NCBI GenBank assembly: GCA_963854735.1 | Contig: OY978098.1 | Span: forward strand, 124,001 to 188,000 | Direction of reading: 5' to 3' | DNA length: 64,000 nucleotides | Source: Marvania coccoides | Taxonomy: Eukaryota > Chlorophyta > Trebouxiophyceae > Chlorellales > Chlorellaceae | Shown here: piece after piece, positions 39,640 through 49,790 of the stretch | Layout of the letters: every line of letters begins with the position of its first letter | Numbering within the stretch: the first letter of the stretch is position 1 | Program-made: the position numbers and the translations under genes | The notes under the pieces: model-generated | Told to the model about the DNA's origin: nothing | Databases searched by the model: none | Seen by the model: the letters and a program-made list of their open reading frames with translations, nothing else

Positions 39640-40194
39640 CGGAATAATTAACTTTTTGGGGTTGTTGTTTTTTCTCTCTTTCAACTTAATTTTCTATTGA
39701 TATTGGGTTTCAGAGGGGAGTCGTCTGTCATTGCATTTTTTTCAATCAAATAAAATCAATAAATTGTATTGGTTATTTCAAGATGAATGTGCATGTATAT
39801 GTATAGTTGGCGCGTTCATGTGTGTGTTACGAATGTGTAGACAAAGAAAAAAAAAAAAAAAAAAAAAAAAACTAGTGTGACGACCCATTGGCGGGTGTCG
39901 GTGTGTTCCGTACGGAACTGTAACGTAACGAGATGAGCTGGTAGTTAAATATTATATGGCCTTATTTTATCTTTAATGTTTCTAGTTTCTAGTACAAACT
40001 AAACCAAAGTCAACCGGCTCAACCGGCTGTCAGAAAATAAACCGTCATTGTCATCAAGGTACACTCACGTCAATACAAAAACGCTATAGATCAGCTCAGT
40101 TCATTCTTGTGTCATAATACAGCGCCTGTCTCAAAAGAACCAGACATTCCACTAGCACTACTATGTGACCGTCTAGTCACAACTTTTTCACTTT
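39640..40194. other. Convergent intergenic region with poly-A tract
   Basis: 3' flanks of the coiled-coil gene (+) and the plastid-type gene (-). Contains an uninterrupted A run of about 25 (39847-39871). No target-site duplication or retrogene body could be seen beside it. No gene seen. Confidence 0.45.
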
Positions 40195-41441
40195 TCATTC
40201 ATCGCTGGATTCATCCAAACACTGGCTCTTTGTGGCCCAGCCCTCGGTGCGCAGCAGCCGTATCTGCGCCAGCACAAACACAGCCCGCACAATGCGCAGC
40301 CAGTCGGTGCCAAGCGACATTCTGGCCAAGTCAGCTGCAGCTGACGCCCACAAAATGGGGGCAACCACCCCAACCAGACCCCTCGCCAAGCCGTATTTTG
40401 AAGCTGCGTCGGTCAGCCGGCGGTGCGCGGCGCGCAGAGCAGCTCGCCCTGTGCTGCCTCCTGCCATTGTCGCCAGGTGTGCTGCCGTTTCGTACTGCGC
40501 TCCCCTGCGCGCCAAAACCGCACCCAACCGCGCCAGCATGTTGGCGTGGATGCTGGTCACTGACAGAACAGCTCCAACCCTCGTCAGCACCGGCACTACC
40601 TCCTGCGCCCCAAATTTCAGGGGCGCCAGCGCCTTCTGCACCAGACTGGTCTTCCGCCGCACCGTCGGTGGCGACGCCATACCATCGCCGCCCTGCATGG
40701 CTGCAGCAGCAGCCGACGCGGGCGACGCGGCATCCACGGCACCCGCGTGTTCTTTCAACAAAAGGAGAAAGATTTCAGATTCGAGGTCGTGGGTAGAAAG
40801 GTCGGAGGGGCACGGCGCATCCAATCGTTCGTGAATGGCCAGCAGCGCATCACGGTAGGAAGGGAGGCGCCCCCTCAGGATGGCTGACGCGTCTGCTGCC
40901 AAAAATCTGAAGCGGTGGTCGATGCTGCGAATGAGGGCAGTCCTGCCGCGGGCCTTTGCTGCGCGGGGGGTGACGGTGCGCTGCAGAGACTTGCCCAGCG
41001 GGCTGAGAATGCTGGTGCCTGCAATAGTTTGATTATGAAAAGAAGAAACTTTTATTCTTTTGGAGAGTATGGCGGGAACATTGTAATTTAGCTGAAATAT
41101 TTAAATGCAAGAATTGACGCACCGTGAAGATCCCTGTACAACTCGTATAGCTCCTCGTCCGAGGCCATGGCCAGCACTGAGGAAAGATCTGGGTCTACAG
41201 ATTCATCACGAGCAGGGACGGGGACGGGCAGACCAGAGGAGGGCGCATTTGAAATGCTGTCCAAAGAAGTGCGCGCAGCGAGAGTGGCGAACATACTATC
41301 GGCACGTCGATGGCGAGGTGCTGGGCACAAAGGGGAGGGTGAGGCACCGGGAGAAGCGATTACGTTCGGATTAATTTTTTGAATTCTGCGAGGGCAATTC
41401 TGCGATGCCCAGGGGCCGGCGATGGCAGCCGGCCCTGCCAT
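40195..41441 (-). CDS. Uncharacterised protein with organelle-targeting-like N-terminus
   Basis: Exon 1 41441-41123 and exon 2 41018-40195 (G|GC join); 380 residues. The first 50 residues are poor in acid and rich in Ala, Pro, Arg and Ser, as in a transit peptide. The middle has ASDEELYELYRDLHG, TSILSPLGKSLQRTV, RTALIRSIDHRFRFLAADAS, GRLPSYRDALLAIHERL, and DLSTHDLESEIFLLLLKEH. The C-terminal half is Ala-rich, with possible membrane-associated helices (ARGLVGVVAPILWASAAADL). The even spacing of these motifs suggests a conserved plastid or mitochondrial family, but I cannot name it. Confidence 0.72.
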
Positions 41442-41689
41442 TTTTATTTATATAAAAATAGGAGGTTTAAACTGCTATTTTTCAGCTGAAATTTGTTGGA
41501 TTTCGTTTTCCTACCAGTACACCCTACTTTCTTCTTCACAAAAAGAAAGATTCGTTTGGAGGCGCGTGGCATGGGTGTCCCGCATCTTCTCATTACACTG
41601 TGCTACCCCTTTATTACAACTGGTTTCACAATGGCGCTGCTGATGGGTTGCTAAGCCTCCGCCAAATAGACACCGTGTGACACCACTCT

Positions 41690-42331
41690 TCAAGCACCAG
41701 ATTCGGAGGCATTATCTGGGGAAAGCCTCGTCATCTCAGCGGCGATGATTTCCTCCTCCCTCAGTTCCCTCACCCGCTGGATTGCGGGCGCTGCAGAGTA
41801 CAGAGCGCTGATGGCGTAGCCCTGTCGAACGGGGTCCGTGCAGATGGTTTTCTTCCACTCCTCGAATGGAATGCACTTCAAGTGGGGTGGGAGAGACTGG
41901 CGCAGGTGGTGCTGCATGAGTTCTGGGTAGTCGTTGAACGCCTCTTTCGCTTCATACACGTCTGTGCGCCAGCGATGCACCAGCCCTCCAATAAAACCGA
42001 AGCTTGCACCTGCAAAAGTATCTCTTTCAAGAGAGGACCATCAGAACATCCTCTCTCGTAAAAATGGAAGAAAAATCAAAGAAGAAGACGGTGGCGCTCT
42101 TTTTCCCTTGCCTGCCAAGAAGCTCACCCCTGGCCCGAGCACAGAACTGGCCATCATCGCGAATGCTTCCCCAAATATGACTGCAGAGGTACTGGACACG
42201 ACAATGGCTTTGATGTGGAATCCAGACAGGCCGGCGGTGGCGGTTTTGCTCTGGTTGATGAGGTTTATGAGGGTGGAGGAAGAGGTCTGCGCGGTACCCT
42301 CATTCTCGGTGTATTCGATAATGCGCGGCAT
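41690..42331 (-). CDS. Small membrane protein of unknown function, exon frames do not join
   Basis: Two exons look real. Exon 1, 42331-42128, encodes MPRIIEYTENEGTAQTSSST, then a hydrophobic segment (IKAIVVSSTSAVIFGEAFAM) and SSVLGPG. Exon 2, 42009-41690, encodes ASFGFIGGLVHRWRTDVYEA, a central CIPFEEWKKTI, and an acidic helix near the end. The intron 42127-42010 has a strong GTGAGC donor and a TTTTGCAG acceptor. With these sites the product is one base short of frame. The only in-phase alternative, A|GTTCTG about 20 nt earlier, is a weak donor and drops SVLGPG. Either one base is missing here, the gene is broken, or the weak donor is used. Confidence 0.5.
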
Positions 42332-43191
42332 CGCTCTTGGTCAACTAACGACGGCATCAAGGAACAGAGGGAGTTGGTCGAGGAATAGGGGGAGGATATT
42401 ATCGGCGGGGTTTTGCCAAAGTACCAAGTAAAAAATGAAGCATCCAAAGATTCTTCATTTATGTTTGACACCGCAATGAAGAATGTTTTCCAAATCACCA
42501 AAGGTCTACTTACTTATCTCTTGGCTAGCTCGATTTTACAAGACAGTTTTATTTTGAGAGCTTGCAAACACCATTCTCCTTATTCACAAGATAAAATAGA
42601 CCACTGCTCTGCAGTTGGTTTTTAAATTAAGTCTTGCGCTGCAGCCAAAAAGGTAACTTGTACGACACTGCTGTCCTTCACCATCTCTCCTTGTCTTTTC
42701 CGCGGCACAGAGCAGCGGTGCCAAAGCGTGTTTGCAATGAGGCGAGTGCCGCCTCTCACGAACACACGATCTTCAACTGCCACGGAAATTTGTGCGCCTC
42801 GGTCTGGTCACTGATACTTCATAGTTCAATTCTTCTCTTTGGTAACAAAAGCTCATTTCATAAAGATGCATTCTCCCCGGAATATTTAAGCTGGGCAGGT
42901 TCCAGGTTATGTAATAAAAATCAGCAGCATTTGGGCTTTTGCATGGTGGAGAACAATGATAAGAATCTCTGGTCTCCGCCATACGCGGCCACTGCCGCCG
43001 CCCACCTCGCTTGCTTTCTCCCTCCCAGCCCACCCCGTTGTCTCTATCCCCTTTCACATTAGTACTTTCGCCATTAGCGTGTATTCCCCACTTTACATTC
43101 ATGTAAAACATCGGGCGCCGCTAAAGAATCAGTCATTAAACTATTAATTGTCGTTGGCAACAACAGACCAGATGCCTGCCCCCCAATTCGT
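42332..43191. other. Spacer between the ACP gene and the small membrane protein gene
   Basis: 860 bases without a supported gene. A plus-strand frame 42634-43062 (142 codons) has no motif, no GC-rich coding character and no good start context, so I treat it as chance. Confidence 0.45.
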
Positions 43192-43763
43192 TTACTTTGC
43201 CATGGGATGCGTGGAAATGAAGCTGATTGCGTCGGAACACGACATAATTTTGTCAGCCTCGCTGTCGGGGATCTCAATCGCAAACTCCTCCTCAATCGCC
43301 ATCACCAGCTCCACAGTATCCAGGCTGTCCAGCCCAAGGTCTTTCTGGAACACCGCTGTAGGGGTAACCTGCGAGCGAGAGAAGGGAAACAGAGGAATAG
43401 AGTGTGAGGGTCGTCGACATGGGATTGAAAGAGAAAAAAACGAAGGCACGCCCAGCTGACTGATTTTGGCCGTTGATGACATCGATGCCCCCCAAGCCAC
43501 AAACATATATTTACTATTGCAAATGAACCCCAACCAAAGCTCACCTTTGAGGATTCCACCTTTTCGAAGTTCTTCACGACCTCCAACACCCGCTCGGTCA
43601 CCTGACTTTTGTCCAAGTAAGATGCGTCACCAAACAGCCGCACGAACTGCAGGGAAACGGGGGCCGCTGCCTGCTCCAATTGCGAGGCGATGCCTGGGGT
43701 GAGGCGCACATTGCTGAGCACCCCCTGCCGCACAGCGGCAAATGCCCGCTGCAACATGGTCAT
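43192..43763 (-). CDS. Mitochondrial acyl carrier protein
   Basis: Exon 1 43763-43545 and exon 2 43368-43192 (GT-AG, phase 0); 131 residues. The N-terminus ([20 protein letters not shown]) is an amphipathic basic mitochondrial presequence. The carrier domain runs from [20 protein letters not shown] to the end, with the phosphopantetheine site D-S-L ([18 protein letters not shown]) and the usual [19 protein letters not shown]. The protein carries acyl chains for mitochondrial fatty-acid and lipoate synthesis, and in many eukaryotes is also a complex I subunit (NDUFAB1). Confidence 0.95.
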
Positions 43764-44085
43764 TTTTGATCTTTATAAAATTTATTAGAGGCTCTCCGGT
43801 TCGCCAAACAAAACCTCTATTTTTTTCTTTTTCTCATCAAAATTTTTGGCACCTTCTTACACGCTCCAGCGTGATCACAGCACCTGATCAATTCCCAAAT
43901 TATCGAAACAATCAGCTCTTCGGAGCAATGCCGCGGCGGAACCCCTTGTTCCCCTCACTCTTGACATTCTAAAAAGCAACCTCATCTCTCTAAACGTCCC
44001 CCGCTGGTACCTGCGATTGAGCTGCCGTGGGTGGGCACCAACTCACCACCACCCTAACCCCTCGCGTCCCGCCTACCCCACGCCG
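43764..44085. other. Divergent intergenic region
   Basis: Shared upstream region of ACP (-) and TM9SF (+). The frame of the TM9SF gene is open from 44017, but its first ATG is 44086. No named element. Confidence 0.4.
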
Positions 44086-46038
44086 ATGGCTCCCCCCAAC
44101 GGAAGGGCAGGGCCGATGCTCGCAGCGCGGCTCTTCTGCCTCGCTGCCTTCGTCGTGGCTGCCAACGCGGGCAAGCACTACAAGGATGGCGAGCTGGTGG
44201 ACCTGTATGCCAACGTCGTGGGCCCCTTCAACAACCCTTCAGAGACCTACCAGTACTACACGCTGCCGCTGTGCGCCCAGCGCCCCGAGAGCCTGGAGCT
44301 GACCTTGGGGCTGGGGGAGGTGCTGGCGGGGCACCGCCTGGTGCAGGGCCCCTACCAGATCCGTTTCAAGCAGCCGGTGGAGACCGCCACGCTGTGCACT
44401 CGGCACCTGAGCGAAGACGACATAGACCGCCTTCAAGACGCGGTCATCGAGGACTACTACTTCCAAATGATCCTGGACCGCGACCTGCCGCTGTGGGGGT
44501 TCCTGGGCAAGATGGACCGCCGGGCACGGCCCCCAAACCTGCCAGAGGGCGAATTGTGGGAGCCCCACCGCCTCATTCTGTTCACCCACCTCCACTTTGA
44601 GCTGCTGTACAACGAGGACCGCGTCATCCAGGTGGATGTGTCCACTAATCCCGACTCCGCTGTGGACATCACCGACGGCGCCTCCCGCACGCTTGACCTC
44701 ACCTACTCGGTGGTGTGGCAGCACACCGACATCCCGTACGGCAGGAGGAAGGAGCGGTACGAGAAGTACAGTTTCTTGCCACAGCACGTGGAGCTGCACT
44801 GGTTCAGCATCGCCAACTCGTGCGCCACCGTGGCGGTGCTCACGGGAGTGCTGGCCTCCATCCTGATGCGCGTGCTGCACGCTGATGTGGCGCGATACAT
44901 GGACGCGGAGTCGGGGGAGAGCGCCGATGCCGGATGGAAAATCCTGCACGGTGATGTGTTTCGGCCGCCCCCCGCTGCCGGGGTGTTTGCTGCATGCGTG
45001 GGCGCTGGCACGCAGATCCTGGTCATTGCGTTGGCGATTTTCTTCCTGGCGCTGGCGGGGCACTACCGACCCTACAACCGCGGCGCCATGCTGGCCAGCT
45101 GCGTCATTTTGTACGCGCTGACGGCGGGCGTGGCTGGGTACACCAGCGGGCGGCTGTTTAGGCAGCTGGGAGGAGAGGAGTGGGCGGGCAACTGCGCGTT
45201 TGTGATGATGCTGTTCTTTGGGCCCGTGCTGGTCACATTTTCCATCCTCAACTCGATAGCGTGGGCGTACGGGGTAAGTAGGAGTGATTTCGCTAGTGAT
45301 TTCGCTTGTCCGACAAAATTAAGTGTGACCAAATAACTTCTCAATGCGTGCTCCTGTTTTACTATTAATTACCACGAATATTTAGTATATTTTTGCTTCT
45401 AACTGCCACCCCCCCTCGTGCAGTCCACCGCTGCGCTGCCCTTTGGCACCATTGTCATCATCTCGCTGCTGTGGCTGGTCGTCACCGCCCCGCTCACCGT
45501 ATTCGGTGCAGCAATGGGGCGCAGGGTCAAGGCCGAGCTGCCAGCGCCCTGCCGCACCAGCAAGCATGTTAGAGACGTGCCAGAGCTGCCTTGGTACCGA
45601 GACACTCTGCCGCAGATGGTAGCAGCCGGCATCCTCCCCTTCTCCGCGATCTACATCGAGCTGCATTACATCTTCGCGTCAGTGTGGGGGCACAAGGTGT
45701 ACACCATCTACACCGTGCTGTTTATCATTTTTTGCGTGCTGCTGGTGGTCACGGCCTTTGTGACCATTGCCCTCACCTACTTCCAGCTGTCGGCGGAGGA
45801 CCATCGGTGGTGGTGGAGGGCGCTGGCGTGCGGTGGGTCCACCGGGCTGTACGTCTACGCCTACGCGCTGTACTTCTTCATGGCGCGCAGCAACATGGGC
45901 GGTCTCATGCAGACCGCGTTTTACTTTGGGTACAATTTTATCATCACGTACGCAATCTTTTTGATGCTGGGGGCCGTGGGGTGGGCAGCGTCGCTGGGTT
46001 TCGTGCGCTACATGTACAGAAGCGTCAAGTGCGACTGA
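44086..46038 (+). CDS. Transmembrane 9 superfamily protein (nonaspanin/EMP70)
   Basis: Exon 1 44086-45273 and exon 2 45424-46038; 600 residues. It has a signal peptide (MLAARLFCLAAFVVAANA), a lumenal domain with KHYKDGELVDLYANVVGPFN and NPSETYQYYTLPLC (family hallmarks), and then nine predicted membrane helices, starting with HWFSIANSCATVAVLTGVLA. The C-terminus VKCD fits the K-x-D/E Golgi-retention signal of the family. TM9SF proteins sit in Golgi and endosomes and affect sorting of membrane proteins. The start may be 44086 or the later in-frame ATG at 44115, which lies closer to the signal peptide. The intron carries a perfect 12-bp tandem repeat at 45283-45306. Confidence 0.96.
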
Positions 46039-46437
46039 TTGATACTTCGTGAGTTATTTCTTTTTGAAAGCGTTTGTCAAACGCTCAGTGGCCTTACATT
46101 AAATTGTCATCGGGTGGTTTCCATCACATGTGTGGAGAGCAGCATGCAACGCATGTGGTGGTCATGGCGGCAGCCTTTTTTCCTGCTATTTTTACGTGTG
46201 CATCCGATTCTTAAACTGTTTCTTACTCCCTTCTTGTCTTAACGTTCCTGCTACTGTCAGCTCTTGACTGGTTTTTATTCCTACGTGAAACCATGGTAAT
46301 TAACGGTACACACAAGCGAATCAAGCTTTATTGTATATATTATAACAAGCAAATCAAGCTTTATTTAATAGAGAAGGGGGGGGGGGGATAGTTGCTTCAG
46401 AGTTTAGGCATACGCTCAGAATGAGAAATCAAAATCG
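46039..46437. other. Convergent intergenic region with hairpin and direct repeat
   Basis: 3' flanks of TM9SF (+) and uL24m (-). Holds an 8-bp hairpin AGCGTTTG/CAAACGCT (46069-46085) 30 nt after the TM9SF stop, and two 21-bp copies of ACAAGC(G/A)AATCAAGCTTTATT-like sequence, one mismatch apart, at 46312-46332 and 46345-46365. A G run lies about 46377-46388. No gene seen. Confidence 0.6.
46312..46365. repeat. 21-bp direct repeat, two copies
   Basis: Copies at 46312-46332 and 46345-46365 differ at one base and are 12 nt apart, between convergent genes. Confidence 0.75.
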
Positions 46438-47202
46438 CTACAACGCCAAGGAAGCGAAGCTGTGGTACATCCGCCGCTCTCTCGACTCAAACAGCGCGCC
46501 TTTGCGGATAGAATACCTTGGCATACCTGCCGTTGCTGCCGTAGCTGCTGCTGCTGCTGCGCCCGCTGTGCTCTGTGCTGCTGCCTCCCTCTCCAGCATC
46601 TGCTTCAGCGCGGTGGGCAGCTCCCCGGGGGTGTGCGTCGCCTCCGCTGCCATCGCTGCAGTTGTGTCTTTCGGCCCAGCCTCTACTGGTCGCGGCCGCC
46701 GCCGCTGCTTAAGAATTTCTGGGCGGGGGATGACTGAGTTGGAGGCCAGGCGGCCCCTAGAGATGCGCACCTTGGCGCCGTCTTCCAGGTACCTCCATGC
46801 TGCTCTGACCGGGGTGTTTGTGACGGGGTCAATCAAGCTGACGTTGGAGTAGGCCAGCGGCGACTCAACGCTCACAATGCCGCCGGGGTTCTCCTTGGTG
46901 CGCTTGATGCTGCGCTTGCTCTGCGCGGCACAGTGGTGAATGGTGTGATATTTAAAGGTGTGTGTTTTCGAGTTGTAACCAGGTGGCAGAGCGCTGTGAA
47001 ACAGGTAAAATTGATTGATTCTCCTCACCAAATTCAGGCCCTCCACGACGACCCGCGGGTACCTCTCGTCGCGGATGACTTTCATGACGGTGCCTGTCTC
47101 GCCCTTGTCCTTGCCCGCCATGATTATCACTTTGTCGCCGCGCAAGATTTTCCACTTTTCTCGCTCGAACATTGGCTTGAAAACCTTTCTGAGAATTCCC
47201 AT
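46438..47202 (-). CDS. Mitochondrial large-subunit ribosomal protein uL24m
   Basis: Exon 1 47202-47029 and exon 2 46920-46438; 218 residues. The KOW region is clear: KWKILRGDKVIIMAGKDKGE, TGTVMKVIRD, PRVVVEGLNL, then KRTKENPGGIVSVESPLAYS, NVSLIDPVT, and YLEDGAKVRISRG. WKILRGD and NSVIPRPEILK fit mitochondrial rather than plastid L24. The intron (108 nt, donor GTGAGG, acceptor CCGCGCAG) is free of stops in frame. Its removal is supported because L24 proteins go straight from E-G-x-N-L to the K-x-x-x-I-K-R segment. No long cleavable presequence is visible. The C-terminus is Ala-rich. Confidence 0.93.
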   Translation of the reverse strand: MGILRKVFKPMFEREKWKILRGDKVIIMAGKDKGETGTVMKVIRDERYPRVVVEGLNLVRRINQFYLFHSALPPGYNSKTHTFKYHTIHHCAAQSKRSIKRTKENPGGIVSVESPLAYSNVSLIDPVTNTPVRAAWRYLEDGAKVRISRGRLASNSVIPRPEILKQRRRPRPVEAGPKDTTAAMAAEATHTPGELPTALKQMLEREAAAQSTAGAAAAAATAATAGMPRYSIRKGALFESRERRMYHSFASLAL

Positions 47203-48128
47203 CTTGACTGCTGCTGCGATGCGTTTTGGATGTAAAATTAACGCTCTAAAAATTAATAGTAATAAATGAAAAAAGTTCGGCAATGAAAATCTGTACTCTG
47301 CCGCCGGCCTATGCTTTGCTTCAGAAAGGTAGGGCTTGGCTGTAGACTATGTCCATGATCGCCGTGTTGAGGCAGGATGGCGTGGACTCTGCACCAGCGC
47401 TTGTATGCAGATGGTGCCTTTTTCCATATTTTATGTTTTGCTCTGTTGGGTAGCGGACACTCGCTGGCCCTCAACAACAGCAGCATTACACGTCTTCGAT
47501 CAAAAAAGAAACGCAAGCAAGAAACTTCAACCCACATCCGGATATCTCCATGCAATGGAAGAAACACGCAAGGCAGACTGTAATGGAGAAGAGAAGCAGA
47601 AAATATCGGAGAGAGCGCAAGAGCGAGTGCGCTAATGCACAGGAAAATTGGCAAATTTTTGAGAGATTATAATTGCACAATAAGAGCCCCGTCGCCATCA
47701 AGGAACTGACCAGCGGGCGGCGTCACTCATTTCTTTCCGCCTTGGACTTTTTAAGTTTGCTGGCGGTGGTTGCCGGTGTTAATTGAGAGCCATGGGGAGG
47801 CTTGTGCTTCCTGGCTCGCCCTTATCTCAATCATTTCAAAGGGCGAAAGGCTCATGGCTGCTGTAAAACCATTGTATTATAATGATTTCAGAAATTGAAG
47901 AAGAAAAAAATTATCGAACTTTTACGTCACTGTCACAGTGACTGTGCACTGCTGAGATCAACTATATCCTAGCATGATTATGCATTTTTCCATATAAAAC
48001 TTATTGAAATAAAACAACCTGGTGAGGAAGGTGCATTTTTTTTGAAAAAAAAGAGACGGAGTCCGTCTCGTTTTTTTCAACTCTGACAACAACAATTCAA
48101 TTCAATTTAGATATATCATTGTTTCAAA
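47203..48128. other. Divergent intergenic region with a strong inverted repeat
   Basis: Shared upstream region of uL24m (-) and the TPR-like gene (+). Contains the 39-bp inverted repeat at 48042-48080 and a smaller palindromic patch near 47928-47947 (GTCACTGTCACAGTGAC). No gene seen. Confidence 0.5.
48042..48080. repeat. 19-bp inverted repeat with 1-nt centre, upstream of the TPR-like gene
   Basis: Left arm 48042-48060 (TTG, A8, GAGACGGA) and right arm 48062-48080 (TCCGTCTCG, T7, CAA) match at 18 of 19 positions around a single G at 48061. The repeat ends 48 nt before the ATG at 48129, so it lies in the promoter or 5' leader. Confidence 0.85.
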
Positions 48129-49650
48129 ATGCCTCCACGCAAGGGTGGGCCAGACAGGTCTTCCTCTCCCTTTGTTGCAAAATTAAATGGTGAACGCTGC
48201 TCTTTTCCAAACCTGTATTTACTCTTTTCCAACAAGTTAGTCACCCTTGCAATGAAAAATAAACACATTTCCATTGATACGTTATTAATAATCGCAGAGG
48301 CCGAGACGTTGCAGCAACGGGCTGAGCGGCGCAACGACGTCGCAAGCTACGAAGCTGCTGCCACCGCATTCCAGCAGGCCCTCCAGCTAGCCTCAGCCTC
48401 CGAGACCGCGCAGCAGCAGCTCAACGACTGCCGGTTTGGGCTCGCTGAGTCGCTGCAGCGCTGGGCAGAGACGCTGCGTGAAAACATGGCGTCAGCACCA
48501 GACCGGCACCTCTCCATCCAGCTGGAACGCGAGGCCGCGGCGCGAGCGTGCGTCCTGTTCGAACAGGCGGTCATCAACTACCAGCAGGTGCGGGACGGCA
48601 CCGACGCTCCTCCTGGCCCCGAAGGCATGCGAGTCGACGCCGCTGTCGACTGCGCCAACAGCCTGGCTGGGTGGGCGGATTCCGCGCTGGACGCTGCAGC
48701 GCTGGACGTCGGCGGCGCCGGGGCAGCCAGCAGTGGCCGGCAGCTGGCGTCCTCGCTGTTGAGCCAGGCTGAGGAGTGCTACCGAGCGGCGCTGTCGAAT
48801 GAAGAAGACGCCGCCACGTGGAGCAACCTGGGGGACGTGATGACCACGCATGGGGAGGTGCTGTGCGAGGAGGGCAACTCCGCTGCTGGGACTGCAAAAT
48901 TTGGGGCAGCCAGGGAGGCTTATGCCCACGCCTGCGGTATGAGCTCTTCTGAGAATGGCGATGATTTGCCCGGGCTGCTGCTGAACTGGGGGGCTGGGCT
49001 GTACACCATGGCTGGCAAGGCACTGACGGCGGATGCCGCGATGCCGCTGCTGCAGGAAGCGGCGGCCCGGCTGCGGCATTCCATTAGTTTTGACAGGGGC
49101 GACCCTGCGCCCCACATAGCGCTGGGAGAGGTGCTGGTCGGCACAGCGGAGTGGCTGATCAAGGCAGGGGACACGGAGGGGTCGAAAGCAGCATTGAAAG
49201 CGGCAGCTGGCGACGAGGGGTACTGTGGGGCACTGCGAATAAAAAGCAATTTGCCGGAAGCTTTGGTTGGGATGGCAGAGGCCTATGCGCACGAAGCCAA
49301 GCTGGCTGCGGCAGCTGGGGAATCGATCCGTGCCACCATTGGATGGGCGCACGCGATTGAGCACTACTCGCGGGCTTTGGAGCAGCCAGAAGCGCTGGGC
49401 AGCATGGCCCAGCGATCTGACGTCAGGTGAGACACAAGAGAGTGTATTGGTTTACGGGGTATCGATGTTTGACCGTTTTCTTTTTTTCATTAGGTACAAC
49501 TTGGCGTGCTGTCTTGCTGGGAGGGGAGGGCTTGCGAATGCGGAGGACGCTGCGCAGATTGTGACGCAGCTGGTGTCGCAGGGGAGCGTTACTATGGCAG
49601 ATGCAGCGCAGGACCCTGACCTGGCGTCGCTGCGTGGCCTGCTATTCTAA
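48129..49650 (+). CDS. TPR-like helical repeat protein, unknown function
   Basis: Exons 48129-48189, 48298-49426 and 49494-49650; 448 residues. Helical repeats fill the protein: RNDVASYEAAATAFQQALQL, GLAESLQRWAETLREN, AACRAC-like segments, LLSQAEECYRAALSNEEDAA with TWSNLGDVMTTHGEVL, PHIALGEVLVGTAEWLIKAG, and the last repeat YNLACCLAGRGGLANAEDAA. These fit tetratricopeptide-like repeats, which usually bind partner proteins. The first intron (48190-48297, donor G|GTGAAC) is 108 nt, stop-free and in frame. Removing it deletes an AT-rich stretch unlike the rest of the protein. Confidence 0.78.
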
Positions 49651-49790
49651 CAGAATCAATTCCCAACGGCGTTTTGCCTTGAGTTTTACTAGATAATAAA
49701 ATGGATTAAATAAAGAGATTGTAGAACTCATTAAATAAACATAAACAAATATTAAAATAACAGGAGAGAAAGAAAAAGTTCTTTGACACA

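Noticed and set aside
39847..39871. Poly-A tract as the tail of a retrogene or LINE insertion
   Set aside because: No coding body, target-site duplication or second copy is visible next to it; homopolymers are common here.
42634..43062. 142-codon plus-strand frame
   Set aside because: No recognisable motif, AT-rich, poor start context; treated as chance.
46069..46085. Hairpin after the TM9SF stop as a bacterial-type terminator
   Set aside because: The window is nuclear eukaryotic; no T-tract rule applies. Recorded only as a small inverted repeat.
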